From contig CAVZHI010000024.1 of assembly GCA_963775015.1 (NCBI GenBank), positions 81,016 through 145,015 on the forward strand: a stretch of 64,000 nt of DNA, written 5' to 3'. The notes beneath the pieces were generated by a model. It ran no database searches, was not told the origin of the DNA, and saw only the letters and a list, made by a program, of their open reading frames with translations. The DNA is from JAEMQF01 sp963775015 (lineage in GTDB: Bacteria; Pseudomonadota; Gammaproteobacteria; Burkholderiales; Burkholderiaceae_C). Position 1 is the first letter of the stretch, and each line of letters opens with the position of its first letter. Made by a program: the position numbers and the translations under genes. This document shows, piece after piece, positions 9,314 through 17,991 of this stretch.

Positions 9314-10456
9314 TCATGCGACCGCCACGATCGGGATGTCGCGAAACCGACCGTAGCTGTAATACGCCGCGCACGCGCCCTCGGACGAGACCATGCACGA
9401 GCCGATCGGATTCTCCGGCGTGCACACGCTGCCGAACACCTTGCAGTCGCGCGGCTGTTTCACGCCGCGCAGGATGGCGCCGCATTCGCAGGCCTTGTTG
9501 TCGGCCACCTTCGCGGTCTGCAAATCGAAGCGCCGCTCGGCGTCGAACTCGGCGAAGCTCTCGCGAATGCGCAGTGCGCTGTACGGCACGTCGCCCAGAC
9601 CTCGCCATTCGAACGAGCGGCGCAGCTCGAACACCTCCGACACCAAGGCCTGCGCCTTGAGGTTGCCCTCGCGCGTGACGGCGCGGGTGAATTGGTTTTC
9701 GACTTCGGCACGGCCGTCGTTGATCTGACGCAGCAGCATCAATATCGCCTGCATCACGTCGAGCGGCTCGAAGCCCGCGATCACGACCGGCTTTCGATAC
9801 TCCTCGGCGAAGAACTCATAGGGCTGGCTGCCGATGATCGTCGACACATGCGCCGGGCCGATGAAACCGTCGAGTTGAAGGGTGCCGAGCTTGCGCACTT
9901 CGGGCGACTCGAGGATGTTCGTGATCGCGGCGGGCGTCAGCACATGGTTGCAGAGCACGCTGAAGTTGCGCAGAGCCAGGTGCGCCGCCTCCTTGATCAC
10001 GAGTGCGGTCGGCGGCGTCGTGGTCTCGAAGCCGATCGCGAAGAACACGACTTCGCGGTCCGGGTGCGCGATCGCGATCTTCAGCGCATCGGCGGGCGAA
10101 TAGACCATTCGCACGTCGCCGCCGCGCGCCTTGGCCTTCAGCAGCGAGAGATTTTTCGACGCGGGAATGCGCAGGCAGTCGCCGTAGGTGGCGAGGATGA
10201 CGTGGTGTTCCAGGGCGAGGTCGATCGCCAGATCGATCCGGCCGATGGGCAGCACGCACACCGGGCAACCCGGCCCATGGATCAGACGCACCGCGGGCGG
10301 CAGCAGGTCGGCGACGCCGTAGCGCGAGATCGCGTGCGTGTGCCCGCCGCAGAACTCCATCAGATAGTACGTGCGTCCGGGTTCGGCTTCGGCGGCGATG
10401 CTCGCGGCGAGGTTGCGCGCCAGCGCGGCGTCGCGGAACTCGTCGATGTACTTCAT
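9314..10456 (-). CDS. hypD: HypD, Fe-S scaffold for Fe(CN)2CO assembly
   Basis: This 380-residue protein shows the family hallmarks: 'FCGGHTHAI' near residue 34, 'GPGCPVCVLP' near residue 65, and a C-terminal cysteine cluster ('CECGAILRG', 'PRDCKVFGSVCTPENPIGSC', 'EGACAAYY') that binds the 4Fe-4S cluster. With HypC it holds the iron while CN and CO are attached. The start overlaps the hypC stop (ATGA), consistent with coupled synthesis of the two partners. Confidence 0.97.
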   Translation of the reverse strand: MKYIDEFRDAALARNLAASIAAEAEPGRTYYLMEFCGGHTHAISRYGVADLLPPAVRLIHGPGCPVCVLPIGRIDLAIDLALEHHVILATYGDCLRIPASKNLSLLKAKARGGDVRMVYSPADALKIAIAHPDREVVFFAIGFETTTPPTALVIKEAAHLALRNFSVLCNHVLTPAAITNILESPEVRKLGTLQLDGFIGPAHVSTIIGSQPYEFFAEEYRKPVVIAGFEPLDVMQAILMLLRQINDGRAEVENQFTRAVTREGNLKAQALVSEVFELRRSFEWRGLGDVPYSALRIRESFAEFDAERRFDLQTAKVADNKACECGAILRGVKQPRDCKVFGSVCTPENPIGSCMVSSEGACAAYYSYGRFRDIPIVAVA

Positions 10457-10689
10457 GCGGCCTGCTCCGCAGGCGCAGCGCTCACCGCCGCGAACAGCGC
10501 CAGCGTTTGCTGCGCCTGTTCGGTATCGAGCTTGGCGAGCGCGTAGCCGACGTGCACGATCACGTAGTCGCCGACCCGCACATCGTCGACGAGGGCGAGA
10601 GAGATCTCCTTGCGGATCCCGTCCAAATCGATCAGCGCCATCGACTCGCCGAGGAGTTCAATCACGCGCACCGGAATCGCGAGGCACAT
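10453..10689 (-). CDS. hypC: HypC, hydrogenase maturation chaperone
   Basis: This 78-residue protein starts 'MCLAIPVRVIEL'. The Cys2 exposed after Met removal is the conserved ligand that carries the iron centre between HypD and the large subunit precursor. The beta-barrel core ('DGIRKEISLALVDDVRVGDY') is complete. It follows hypF by 3 bases and overlaps hypD by 4. The operon also encodes the paralogue HoxL. Confidence 0.97.
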   Translation of the reverse strand: MCLAIPVRVIELLGESMALIDLDGIRKEISLALVDDVRVGDYVIVHVGYALAKLDTEQAQQTLALFAAVSAAPAEQAA

Positions 10690-10692
10690 GGT

Positions 10693-13194
10693 TCAGTCCT
10701 CCGAGCGACTCTTGTCCCCCGGCGCACCTGCGTGTGCCTGGGACAGCGCCGCCGTCATCCCGGCGCACGCCGGGATCCATTCAGTGGCCCCGGCAGTGGA
10801 CCCCGGCGTGCGCCGGGGTGACACTTGTGCGAGGGCGGGTTGCCGCATCGCGCAGATCGCGACCCACGCCTGGCCGAGCGCGATGCCACCGTCGTTCGGT
10901 GGCGCCCGGAGCGCTTCGAGTACGCGGATACCTGGCGGTTCGAGGCGCGCCACAAGTTGCGCAGTGAGCAGTGCATTCAGAAAGCAACCCCCGCCCAGAG
11001 CAACGGTGCGCACACGAGTCGTTGCCGCCGCTGCGATCACCCAGCGCGCCAGGCCGTCGGCGATCGCGCAGTGAAACAGCGCCGCAGCATCGCGCGCATC
11101 GTTGGCGTCGCCCGAGGCCCCCAGGTCGGCAATGCGTGCGATCAGCGGCGTCGGGTCGAGCGTTCCGCCCGGCAGGACCCGCACCAACTCGCCCAGCTCG
11201 GAATCGGACGCGCCGGCTCGGCCGCCTGCCGCCAACGCTTCGAGCAGCATCGGCGCCTGGCCCTCGAATGCGCTCATCTCGCGCACGTGGAGCAGCGCCG
11301 CTGCAGCGTCGAACCAGCGGCCCATGCTCGTCGTCGGTGGGCAGCGCAGGTCGCGCGCGAGCATCTGCGCCACCGCGGACGCGCCGGCGCGCGCGCTGAA
11401 GCGCGACTCGATCTGCGCGCCACGGCCGATGCGGTGCAGTGCAGACGCTGCCATGCGCCACGGCTCGCGCGCTGCGGCGTCACCGCCCGGCATGGCAAGC
11501 GGCGCCAGATGGCCGAGCCGCTCGAACGAAGCGCCATCGACGAGCAGAAGCTCGCCGCCCCACGCGGCACCGTCGTCACCGAGGCCGATGCCGTCGAGCG
11601 CCAGGCCGAGCAGCGGGCCGTCAACACCGTGTTCGGCAGCGACCGCGGCGATGTGTGCGTGATGGTGCTGCACCGCGTGGATCGCGCTGGCGGGCAGCGA
11701 GCCGGCACCCGCGTATTCGAGCGCGATGCGAGTGCTGAAGAAATCCGGATGCATGTCGTGCGCAACGGCCTGCGGTTTCACGTCGAGCACCGCGCACAAG
11801 TGACTCACCATGTCGACCAGCGCCGCGCAAGTGGCGGCGTTGTCGAGGTCGCCGATATGCGGCGAGAGGAACGCCTCGTCGCCGCGCGTGATGCAGATCG
11901 TGTTCTTCAACCACGCGCCGGTGGCGAGCACCGACGGCCCGGCGCGCGGCAGCTTGATCGGTCGCGGCGTGTAGCCGCGCGCGCGCCGGATGAACTGGGC
12001 CGCACCGGCTGGGCCAACCCGGAGCACGCTGTCGTCGCAACGCGCGACGATGTCGCGGTCGTGCAGCAGCAGCGCGTCGGCGATTTGGCCGAGCCGGCTC
12101 AACGCCTCATCGTTGCCGATCACAAGCGGCTCGCCACGCGGATTCGCGCTCGTCATCACGAGCAGCAGGTCTTGACTTTGTTCGAGCCATTCGCTGCCCG
12201 CCGGGCGGCCAGCCGCTTCGTGGAACAGCAGGTAGTGGATCGGCGTGCAGGGAAGCATCACGCCGAGCGTGTTCAGGCCAGGGGCGACGCCGATCAGCTT
12301 CTCGGTGCCGCCCTCGCGCAGCGGCAGCAGCACGATTGGCCGCTCCGGCGATTCGAGCAGCGCCTGCTCGGCGGCGCCGGCGTGCACCCAGTGCGTGGCA
12401 GAGGCGAAGTTCGCGATCATCACGGCGAATGGCTTTTCTTCGCGTTGCTTGCGTTCGCGCAGGCGCGCGACCGCGCCGGCGTTGCGCGCGTCGCACGCCA
12501 AATGGAAGCCGCCGAGCCCCTTGATCGCGACAATGTTCCCGGCGCGCAGCAGCCGCAGCGTTGCGGCGATGGGGTCGCCGTCAATCGCGCGCCCCCCCGC
12601 GACAACGAATTGCAGCGTCGGCCCGCACGCCGCGCACGCGTTCGGTTCGGCGTGGAAACGCCGATGCATTGGATTGATGTACTCGCTCGAACACAACGCA
12701 CACTGCACAAACGCAGCCATGCTGGTCGACGCGCGGTCATACGGCAGCGCCCGCGTCAGCGTGTAGCGCGGGCCGCATTGGGTGCAGTTGATGAAGGCAT
12801 GGCGGTAGCGCCGGTCAGCAGGGTTGAACAGCTCGGCCAGGCATTCATCGCAGGTCGCGGTGTCGGGCGGGATGGTCGTGCTCACCCTGCCAGGGCGGCT
12901 GGGCAGGATGCGAAATCCCGTCGCTTCGTCAATGCTGATCAACCTGGATGCATCGACCCGTTCAACACGCGCCAGCGGCGGTGCGTCGGTTGTCAGCTTG
13001 TTCTGGAACGCGTCGACCGCGCTGGCCGGACCCTGGACTTCGATCGCGACGCCTTGCGCGTCGTTCAACACCCAGCCGCTGAGACCCCACTCATGCGCCA
13101 GGCGATACACAAAGGGCCGAAACCCGACCCCCTGTACCGCGCCACGGACGCGGATCGCGCGGCGCAGGAGAGCAGGCCGGGTGCGGGTGAGCAT
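10693..13194 (-). CDS. hypF: HypF, carbamoyltransferase for hydrogenase maturation
   Basis: This 833-residue protein contains, in order, an acylphosphatase domain ('VRGAVQGVGFRPFVYRLA'), two C4 zinc fingers ('CDECLAELF...CTQCGPR' and 'CALCSSEY...CAACGPT'), a YrdC-like domain ('KGLGGFHLACDA') and a Kae1-like domain ('HHHAHIAAVAAEHG', 'LALDGIGLGDDG'). It converts carbamoyl phosphate to carbamoyl-AMP and passes it to HypE. The product is longer than usual: about 45 C-terminal residues, starting around 'QVSPRRTPGS', are encoded by two REP palindromes and flanking sequence. They appear to be a read-through extension of a protein that formerly ended near 'AWVAICAMR'. Confidence 0.96.
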   Translation of the reverse strand: MLTRTRPALLRRAIRVRGAVQGVGFRPFVYRLAHEWGLSGWVLNDAQGVAIEVQGPASAVDAFQNKLTTDAPPLARVERVDASRLISIDEATGFRILPSRPGRVSTTIPPDTATCDECLAELFNPADRRYRHAFINCTQCGPRYTLTRALPYDRASTSMAAFVQCALCSSEYINPMHRRFHAEPNACAACGPTLQFVVAGGRAIDGDPIAATLRLLRAGNIVAIKGLGGFHLACDARNAGAVARLRERKQREEKPFAVMIANFASATHWVHAGAAEQALLESPERPIVLLPLREGGTEKLIGVAPGLNTLGVMLPCTPIHYLLFHEAAGRPAGSEWLEQSQDLLLVMTSANPRGEPLVIGNDEALSRLGQIADALLLHDRDIVARCDDSVLRVGPAGAAQFIRRARGYTPRPIKLPRAGPSVLATGAWLKNTICITRGDEAFLSPHIGDLDNAATCAALVDMVSHLCAVLDVKPQAVAHDMHPDFFSTRIALEYAGAGSLPASAIHAVQHHHAHIAAVAAEHGVDGPLLGLALDGIGLGDDGAAWGGELLLVDGASFERLGHLAPLAMPGGDAAAREPWRMAASALHRIGRGAQIESRFSARAGASAVAQMLARDLRCPPTTSMGRWFDAAAALLHVREMSAFEGQAPMLLEALAAGGRAGASDSELGELVRVLPGGTLDPTPLIARIADLGASGDANDARDAAALFHCAIADGLARWVIAAAATTRVRTVALGGGCFLNALLTAQLVARLEPPGIRVLEALRAPPNDGGIALGQAWVAICAMRQPALAQVSPRRTPGSTAGATEWIPACAGMTAALSQAHAGAPGDKSRSED
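10753..10823. repeat. Pair of oppositely oriented REP palindromes inside hypF 3' end
   Basis: CGTCATCCCGGCGCACGCCG (10753 on, to 10778) and GGACCCCGGCGTGCGCCGGG (10798 on, to 10823) face each other 19 bases apart. Both are translated as part of HypF ('WIPACAGMT' from one of them). Confidence 0.85.
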
Positions 13195-13206
13195 GGGGAG
13201 TGTGTC

Positions 13207-14085
13207 TCAAAGCGAATGCAGGCGAATCACCTGCGACTCCAGCTCGGCGACGCGGCGCTGCAGCATTGCCACGTCGGCAAGGCGCTGCGCACGCGCTGCC
13301 TGGGCGCCGCGCTCGATCCAGGCGAGCCAGCGGTCCACGCCCTGCCCCGTCGTGGCCGAGACCTCGAAAATCTCAATGCGTGGGTTGATCCGGCGCGCAT
13401 TGGCAAGGCACAGGCCCACGTCGAAACTCAGGTGCGGCAGCAGGTCGACCTTGTTCAGCAGCATCAGCGACGCGGCGTGGAACATGTCGGGGTACTTGAG
13501 CGGTTTGTCCTCGCCTTCCGTCACCGACAGCACGACGACCTTGTGCGCCTCGCCGAGGTCGAAGCCGGCCGGGCAGACGAGGTTGCCGACGTTTTCGATC
13601 ATCAGGACCGAGTCTTGCGCCGGCGCAAGCCGGGGCAGCGCCGCCTGAACCATCGCCGCGTCGAGGTGGCAGCCCTTGCCGGTGTTGATCTGCAGCGCCG
13701 GTGCGCCGGTGGCGCGGATGCGCTGCGCGTCGAGCGTGGTCTGTTGATCGCCTTCGATCACGGCGACGGGCAATCGGCCCGCGAGCTGCTCGATCGTTCG
13801 CACGAGCAGCGTCGTCTTGCCGGACCCAGGGCCCGACACGAGGTTGAGCGCGAAGATGCCGCGCTGCGCGAACCCGTCGCGGTTTTGCCGCGCGATGCCA
13901 TCGTTCTTCTCCAAGATATCGCGCTCGATCCGTACCAGGCGCGTCTGGGCGTGCTCGTGCTCGTGCTCGTGCTCGTGCGAATGCCCATGCGCGTGGCTGT
14001 GCGTCGTCCCGTCGGCATGCGTATGCACATGCCCGGCACCTTCGACATGGGTCTCGCCGTTTCCACAACCACAAGTCATGCACAT
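13207..14085 (-). CDS. hypB: HypB, nickel-inserting GTPase
   Basis: This 292-residue protein has an N-terminal high-affinity nickel motif ('MCMTCGCGNGE'), a His-rich stretch (residues about 20-46, alternating His with Ser/Glu) able to store nickel, and the SIMIBI GTPase core: P-loop 'GPGSGKTTLL', 'EGDQQTTLDA', 'IENVGNLVCPAGFDLGE' and 'LNKVDLLP'. With HypA it loads nickel into the large subunit. Part of the His tract is encoded by a perfect hexanucleotide repeat. It lies 16 bases after hypA and 12 before hypF. Confidence 0.97.
   Translation of the reverse strand: MCMTCGCGNGETHVEGAGHVHTHADGTTHSHAHGHSHEHEHEHEHAQTRLVRIERDILEKNDGIARQNRDGFAQRGIFALNLVSGPGSGKTTLLVRTIEQLAGRLPVAVIEGDQQTTLDAQRIRATGAPALQINTGKGCHLDAAMVQAALPRLAPAQDSVLMIENVGNLVCPAGFDLGEAHKVVVLSVTEGEDKPLKYPDMFHAASLMLLNKVDLLPHLSFDVGLCLANARRINPRIEIFEVSATTGQGVDRWLAWIERGAQAARAQRLADVAMLQRRVAELESQVIRLHSL
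13951..13977. repeat. GTGCTC hexanucleotide tandem repeat in hypB
   Basis: Four and a half perfect copies of GTGCTC encode the alternating His-Glu run of HypB. A tract like this can expand or contract in steps of two residues without breaking the frame. Confidence 0.8.
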
Positions 14086-14101
14086 CGCCGTTCCCCTGTG
14101 T

Positions 14102-14443
14102 TCATTCGACCTCGATCTCGAGCACCCGCATGCGCTCGCCGCCGGTCACCTGAAGCTGGTGGCTGTCGCAGCTCGGGCAGGCACCGCCGCGGCGTGCAAT
14201 CGCCACCGGTTTCGCGCAGCGCATGCACCATGCGCTGCCATCGGTCTCGACGATCTCCAAGCGCGCACTCTCGGCCGGCGAGCCGCGCATGACGACGTCG
14301 AAAGCGAAGCGCATCGCATCGACCTCCACCTGTGCGAGCTTGCCGATCTCCAGGCGCACCACTGCCACGCGGCAGGCGCCATTGCGGCGCGCCGTCTCAG
14401 TGATCATTTCGCGAACGCTTTCGGCCAGCGCCATTTCATGCAT
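14102..14443 (-). CDS. hypA: HypA, nickel metallochaperone
   Basis: This 113-residue protein has the conserved N-terminus 'MHEMALAESV', in which His2 binds nickel, and a zinc site made of 'CMRC' and 'CPSC' near residues 72 and 88. The ATG at 14443 is fixed by this N-terminus and overlaps the hoxV stop by a few bases. It delivers nickel, together with HypB, to HoxG. Confidence 0.96.
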   Translation of the reverse strand: MHEMALAESVREMITETARRNGACRVAVVRLEIGKLAQVEVDAMRFAFDVVMRGSPAESARLEIVETDGSAWCMRCAKPVAIARRGGACPSCDSHQLQVTGGERMRVLEIEVE

Positions 14444-15578
14444 CTTCGATCTCGACCCGGCACGCCACACAGGGATCCAGAGAATGGATCAAGGATTGCG
14501 CCGTCTGCTTGAGCGCCGTCAAGTCCCGCGCAGGCGCACCAAGCAGCGCCGACGCCAAAGCGCCGTCGGGATGGAAGTTCCAATCGGTGGGCGCGACGAT
14601 TCGGTAGCGGTGCGCGAGTTGCCGAGGGTCGAGAAACACCTGGTGAATCAACAGGCCACGCGAGTTGTCGACCCAGGCCACTCCTTGACCCGAGGGCAAG
14701 GTTTGCGCTCCGGCAACAGCCAGGCTGATGTTCCCCGTCAGCAGCAGCGCGAGTTCGCGCAGGCGCGCGACAAAGCGCGCCGCAATCCGCGCCGTGGAAT
14801 GACGCGCCAGCTCGGCGACCAACGGGTCGCTGCGTTGGCGTGCCAGCGCGCCGGTCTCGGCGGGCCAGTTTCGCCACGTCGGCAGGCGCGCGAACTCTGC
14901 ATCGGCGGCACACGCTTGCGAGATTCCCACGAGCCACGCTTCCGGGTTGCGGCCATCGAACAGCTGGGTTGGACCCCCCGCGTCAGCGCTTAGACCGGCT
15001 TGTGTGTGAACAACCTCGTTTCGCGCCGCCGAGTCGTCGCCAAGCACCGAGCCGATGAAGCGCGCCGCGGCAGTGCGCCCGGCCGCCGTCCAGCGTTCCA
15101 GTTCGGGCAGGGAACGCAGTGCCAACCACTCACCGGCGCTGCTGCCGAACACCAGCGCAGAGATCGCGTCGCTGTGTGCCCGATCTTCCGCTGAGGCATC
15201 GCAGCGAAACCGCAGTGAAGCGCGTGCCGCGGCAACGGCGACCTCGCTGGGTGGCTCGCCGAGCCACCGCGGCCACTCGAGCAAGACGCGCCAGGCGTTC
15301 TCGCGCACCATCTCGGCAGAGACGGCGCTGACGCAGCGCGCCAACGTGTCGGCCGTGAGCGCTTCGCCGGCAGCCGCGGCACAGGCGAGCTCGCTTGCCG
15401 CCGCCTGCGAGCGCGAGCAGATCGAAAACAGCGCGGGCACCGCGGCGCCGATCTCGGCCCGGCTTCGACCCTCCAGCAGCGAGTGCGCAATGTCGGGACG
15501 CGTCGACGCGACCCGAATCCGATCGACGCGCCCGGCGCTCGCGCGCAAGCGCACACACAATTCGCCCTCAGGGTCCAC
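14436..15578 (-). CDS. hoxV: HoxV/HupK, scaffold for the Fe(CN)2CO unit of HoxG
   Basis: The protein of about 380 residues is a diverged relative of [NiFe]-hydrogenase large subunits. Its end 'DPCVACRVEIED' mimics the C-terminal CxxC metal motif of HoxG, while the N-terminal cysteines are not conserved. HoxV is thought to hold the iron unit before transfer to HoxG. No ATG is suitably placed; I chose the GTG at 15578 because it lies just before homology starts ('DPEGELCVRLRA') and overlaps the hoxT stop. The order after hoxT matches the Cupriavidus operon. Confidence 0.82.
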   Translation of the reverse strand: MDPEGELCVRLRASAGRVDRIRVASTRPDIAHSLLEGRSRAEIGAAVPALFSICSRSQAAASELACAAAAGEALTADTLARCVSAVSAEMVRENAWRVLLEWPRWLGEPPSEVAVAAARASLRFRCDASAEDRAHSDAISALVFGSSAGEWLALRSLPELERWTAAGRTAAARFIGSVLGDDSAARNEVVHTQAGLSADAGGPTQLFDGRNPEAWLVGISQACAADAEFARLPTWRNWPAETGALARQRSDPLVAELARHSTARIAARFVARLRELALLLTGNISLAVAGAQTLPSGQGVAWVDNSRGLLIHQVFLDPRQLAHRYRIVAPTDWNFHPDGALASALLGAPARDLTALKQTAQSLIHSLDPCVACRVEIEDA

Positions 15579-16128
15579 GTCGAGCTCGCGACTGCCTTCC
15601 CAGCATGAAGTCTCGTTTGTTGAGCGCAAAGGCAGGAGGCATCGGCGCGGCCCTGTAAGCCGATTCGGCGGCAGCCGGGATCGCGTGCGATTCGCTCGCT
15701 TCGCGACACAGGGGATCGAACAGCGCATCGAGCGCAGCGGCAGCCGTGGCGCGGGCGCCGGCTTGATCCGCGAATTCGAACATCGGAGAAAACAGCGAGC
15801 ACGCCTGATAGTCACCGAGCACCGAATCGCGAGCGCCGATGAACTCGAACACGCCAGCAGGAAAGACGTAGTGCCGGGTCTCGCGTTCGGCGAGGGGCTG
15901 CCACTGCGAACTCTCGCGCGACATGAGCACGAGGTTCATGAACCACGGCGTGATCAGGACGCCGAGCCAGTGCTCCCGCCACGGGCGAAACCCCAGCGCT
16001 TCGACTGACAGCGCGGTGTTGAGCATCGGCATGCCGCGCATCTGGCGCCGCAGAATCGTTCCGAACCGCGCTTCGAGTGACGGGGCCGGCGAGGGCTTGG
16101 CAGCGGCGCAATGGCCGGGTGCAGTCAT
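15568..16128 (-). CDS. hoxT: HoxT/HybE-family hydrogenase assembly chaperone
   Basis: This 186-residue protein belongs to the HybE family ('LGVLITPWFMNLVLM', 'FPAGVFEFIGARD', 'CSLFSPMFEF'). These chaperones hold back Tat-exported hydrogenase subunits until they are mature and, with HoxR, help oxygen-tolerant enzymes keep intact Fe-S clusters. The ATG at 16128 overlaps the rubredoxin stop (ATGA). Confidence 0.9.
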   Translation of the reverse strand: MTAPGHCAAAKPSPAPSLEARFGTILRRQMRGMPMLNTALSVEALGFRPWREHWLGVLITPWFMNLVLMSRESSQWQPLAERETRHYVFPAGVFEFIGARDSVLGDYQACSLFSPMFEFADQAGARATAAAALDALFDPLCREASESHAIPAAAESAYRAAPMPPAFALNKRDFMLGRQSRARRGP

Positions 16129-16346
16129 CGATCGAGCACCAGGAAGTTTTCCTGCTCGGCGCAGCAGTTCGGGCAGGTCCAGTGCGGCGGCAATTGTGCG
16201 AACGGCGTCCCCGGCGGGATTTGCCAGACCTCGTCGCCGAGCGCCGGGTCGTAGACGGTCCAGCAGATCTTGCATTCGAGCCGGGTCATGGGCGCCATCG
16301 CCGCCTGCCGGGGAATGCCTGCGCCGGCCTCGATCATGGTCTTCAT
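16125..16346 (-). CDS. hoxR: HoxR rubredoxin
   Basis: This 73-residue rubredoxin binds one iron through 'CKICWTVYDP' and 'CPNCCAE'. In hox operons it assists assembly of the oxygen-tolerant small-subunit clusters. The ATG at 16346 overlaps the hoxQ stop (ATGA) and the TGA overlaps the hoxT start. A further upstream ATG at 16370 is less likely. Confidence 0.92.
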   Translation of the reverse strand: MKTMIEAGAGIPRQAAMAPMTRLECKICWTVYDPALGDEVWQIPPGTPFAQLPPHWTCPNCCAEQENFLVLDR

Positions 16347-17206
16347 CGGCCGATCGACTCGCCCATCCACTGCACCAGGTCGGCGAGCCGTTCGCTCGTC
16401 TCAATCAGGTCTTCGCGGGCAGCGACCGCCACCTCGGGCATCTGCACGACTTCGAGCGTGTTCAGCAGCAGCGTCTGCATGTTGTTGAAGTACTGCACGC
16501 GCCAGACGTGGCGCGCCGCCGTGCTGCTGATGCGGCAGTTGCCGAAGCCGCGCGCCAGGATCACGACGGAACCACCGTCCAGCAGCAGGTCGAGGTAGAT
16601 GCTGTCTTCGCGCGACATCGGCAACAGCGTCAGGTTGATCACATGCGCCGGCGTGTCGTGGCCGCACCGGTCCATCGCAGTCTGCAACTCGTGCAGCAGC
16701 GCGGGGAGGTTCATTGCCCCGGCCGGGAGTTCGAGCGCGCGCAGCTTCGTCGCGGCCGATTCAGCGGCGACGCGGCCCACCACGGGCGGGATCGGTGCGG
16801 CGAGAAGGTAGTCGTGCAGCAACTCGCCCTTGGTGCCGAAATGCTGCTCGCGCCAGACCCCGGCGAACACCGTTTCCTGAAGCTGGATGTTGGACTCCGC
16901 TTTCACGATCGCAGCGACTTCGCCCTCGCCGAGTGTTTCATTGAGTACGCGCAATCGCTCGGGCGCCAGCCCCGCAAGGTCGAACGCCGCGGGTTCGCCT
17001 CCACCCTCGAGCCAAGCGTCGAAGTGCGCGAGGAAGGTCTGCAACACGTCGGATGCGCCCGCGACGTCATTGCCGGGGCTCGCTTCGGGCAGGCGCGGCA
17101 TCTCGAAGGTCGACATCTCGTGCGGCATCGGCATCACCACGAGCGGTTCTGCAGGCTCGGCGGATTCGGGCACGAGGCTGCGGATCGGAATGTTGACGCT
17201 TCGCAT
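16343..17206 (-). CDS. hoxQ: HoxQ, small-subunit chaperone (HupH/HyaF family)
   Basis: The 287-residue protein matches HupH/HyaF ('VLNETLGEGEVAAIV', 'ETVFAGVWREQHF', 'GFGNCRISSTAARHVWRVQY'). It works with HoxO on the Tat-exported precursor HoxK. I chose the ATG at 17206, which begins 'MRSVNIPIRSL', the usual N-terminus; sequence upstream in this frame belongs to the out-of-frame hoxO. Confidence 0.94.
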   Translation of the reverse strand: MRSVNIPIRSLVPESAEPAEPLVVMPMPHEMSTFEMPRLPEASPGNDVAGASDVLQTFLAHFDAWLEGGGEPAAFDLAGLAPERLRVLNETLGEGEVAAIVKAESNIQLQETVFAGVWREQHFGTKGELLHDYLLAAPIPPVVGRVAAESAATKLRALELPAGAMNLPALLHELQTAMDRCGHDTPAHVINLTLLPMSREDSIYLDLLLDGGSVVILARGFGNCRISSTAARHVWRVQYFNNMQTLLLNTLEVVQMPEVAVAAREDLIETSERLADLVQWMGESIGR

Positions 17207-17223
17207 CGGCGCGCTCCTCGGTG

Positions 17224-17674
17224 TCAATGGCAGGGCGGTGCCGCGTCCTGACCCAGCACCGTGACGCGAATTCCTACCGTCGGCGGCCGCGTCGGCGCAG
17301 CGGCGAGCAAGCGGTCGAGTTCGGCGACATAAACGTCCCAGTCTCGGATGCCGTCGACCGCGCCGACGTAGTGACCGTCGCGCAACATCACGAACGCCGG
17401 CCAACGCGCGAAGCCGTAGCGCGGCGCGACGCCACGTGCCACTGCGGGTGGCAGCAGTGCGATCCGAAATTCGCGCGCGCGCAGCGGCGTGCAGTTCAGG
17501 CACGATGACGGCAAGGTCCAGCGTCTCCCTGTGCTGCTGCGGATCGTCGGCAAAGACGAGCATCGCCGCTCCGGGTTGCTTCGCCCAGACGTCAAGGTTC
17601 TCGGCGTCGAGAACCGACGCACCCGTTTCCTCGACCAAACGCGCGAGCAAGGGGTGCAGGGTCGCAGCGTTCAT
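17224..17674 (-). pseudogene. hoxO: HoxO, small-subunit chaperone, split by a one-base indel
   Basis: HoxO/HyaE proteins are thioredoxin-like chaperones that bind the Tat signal of HoxK. The first 64 residues ('AAMLVFADDPQQHRETL', 'AVIVPELHA') are in one frame. The rest ('LRAREFRIALLPPAVARG', 'YGFARWPAFVMLRDGHYVG', 'WDVYVAELDRLL') is in the next. The slip is near base 17495 in a GCGCGCG tract, where one extra base explains it. Both parts are well conserved, so a sequencing error is more likely than loss. The start overlaps the hoxL stop (ATGA). Confidence 0.88.
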
Positions 17675-17991
17675 CGCTGTCCTTGTTGCGAAGCGGCGCG
17701 AACGAGGTGCGCAGGCAACACGGGCTGGCGGCCCACCAGATCGGCGAAGAATTCATCGACCTGGCCGTCACCGCGCAGCGCCGCGGCCAGCGCCTGGCGT
17801 GCCGCGCTCGAACGTGCCGCTTCCTGCTCGGTCAGCACGTGGCGCGCGACCCCCAGAAACGCCATCACCCAAGTGCCCGGCGGCTGCTCGCCAACGAGCA
17901 GCATGTCCAGGCGCTCGCGCTGCGCGCCGCAGTGACACCAGGCGAAGCTGCCGTCGGTCTCGACCACTTGCATGGGAACGCCGATGCACAT
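17671..17991 (-). CDS. hoxL: HoxL, HypC-like chaperone for HoxG
   Basis: This 106-residue HypC paralogue begins 'MCIGVPMQVVETDG', with the conserved Cys2. In the Cupriavidus system HoxL is needed specifically for HoxG metallocentre assembly. The barrel core is 'ERLDMLLVGEQPPGTWVM'. It overlaps hoxM by one base and hoxO by four. Confidence 0.93.
   Translation of the reverse strand: MCIGVPMQVVETDGSFAWCHCGAQRERLDMLLVGEQPPGTWVMAFLGVARHVLTEQEAARSSAARQALAAALRGDGQVDEFFADLVGRQPVLPAHLVRAASQQGQR

Noticed and set aside
13940..13985. Possible CRISPR-like short repeat
   Set aside because: The repeats are contiguous hexamers inside hypB without spacers.
10825..14292. A 1155-codon plus-strand frame across hypF, hypB and hypA
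   Set aside because: It is antisense to three strongly conserved genes, is Arg/Ala/His-rich, and matches no family. It is a GC-skew shadow.
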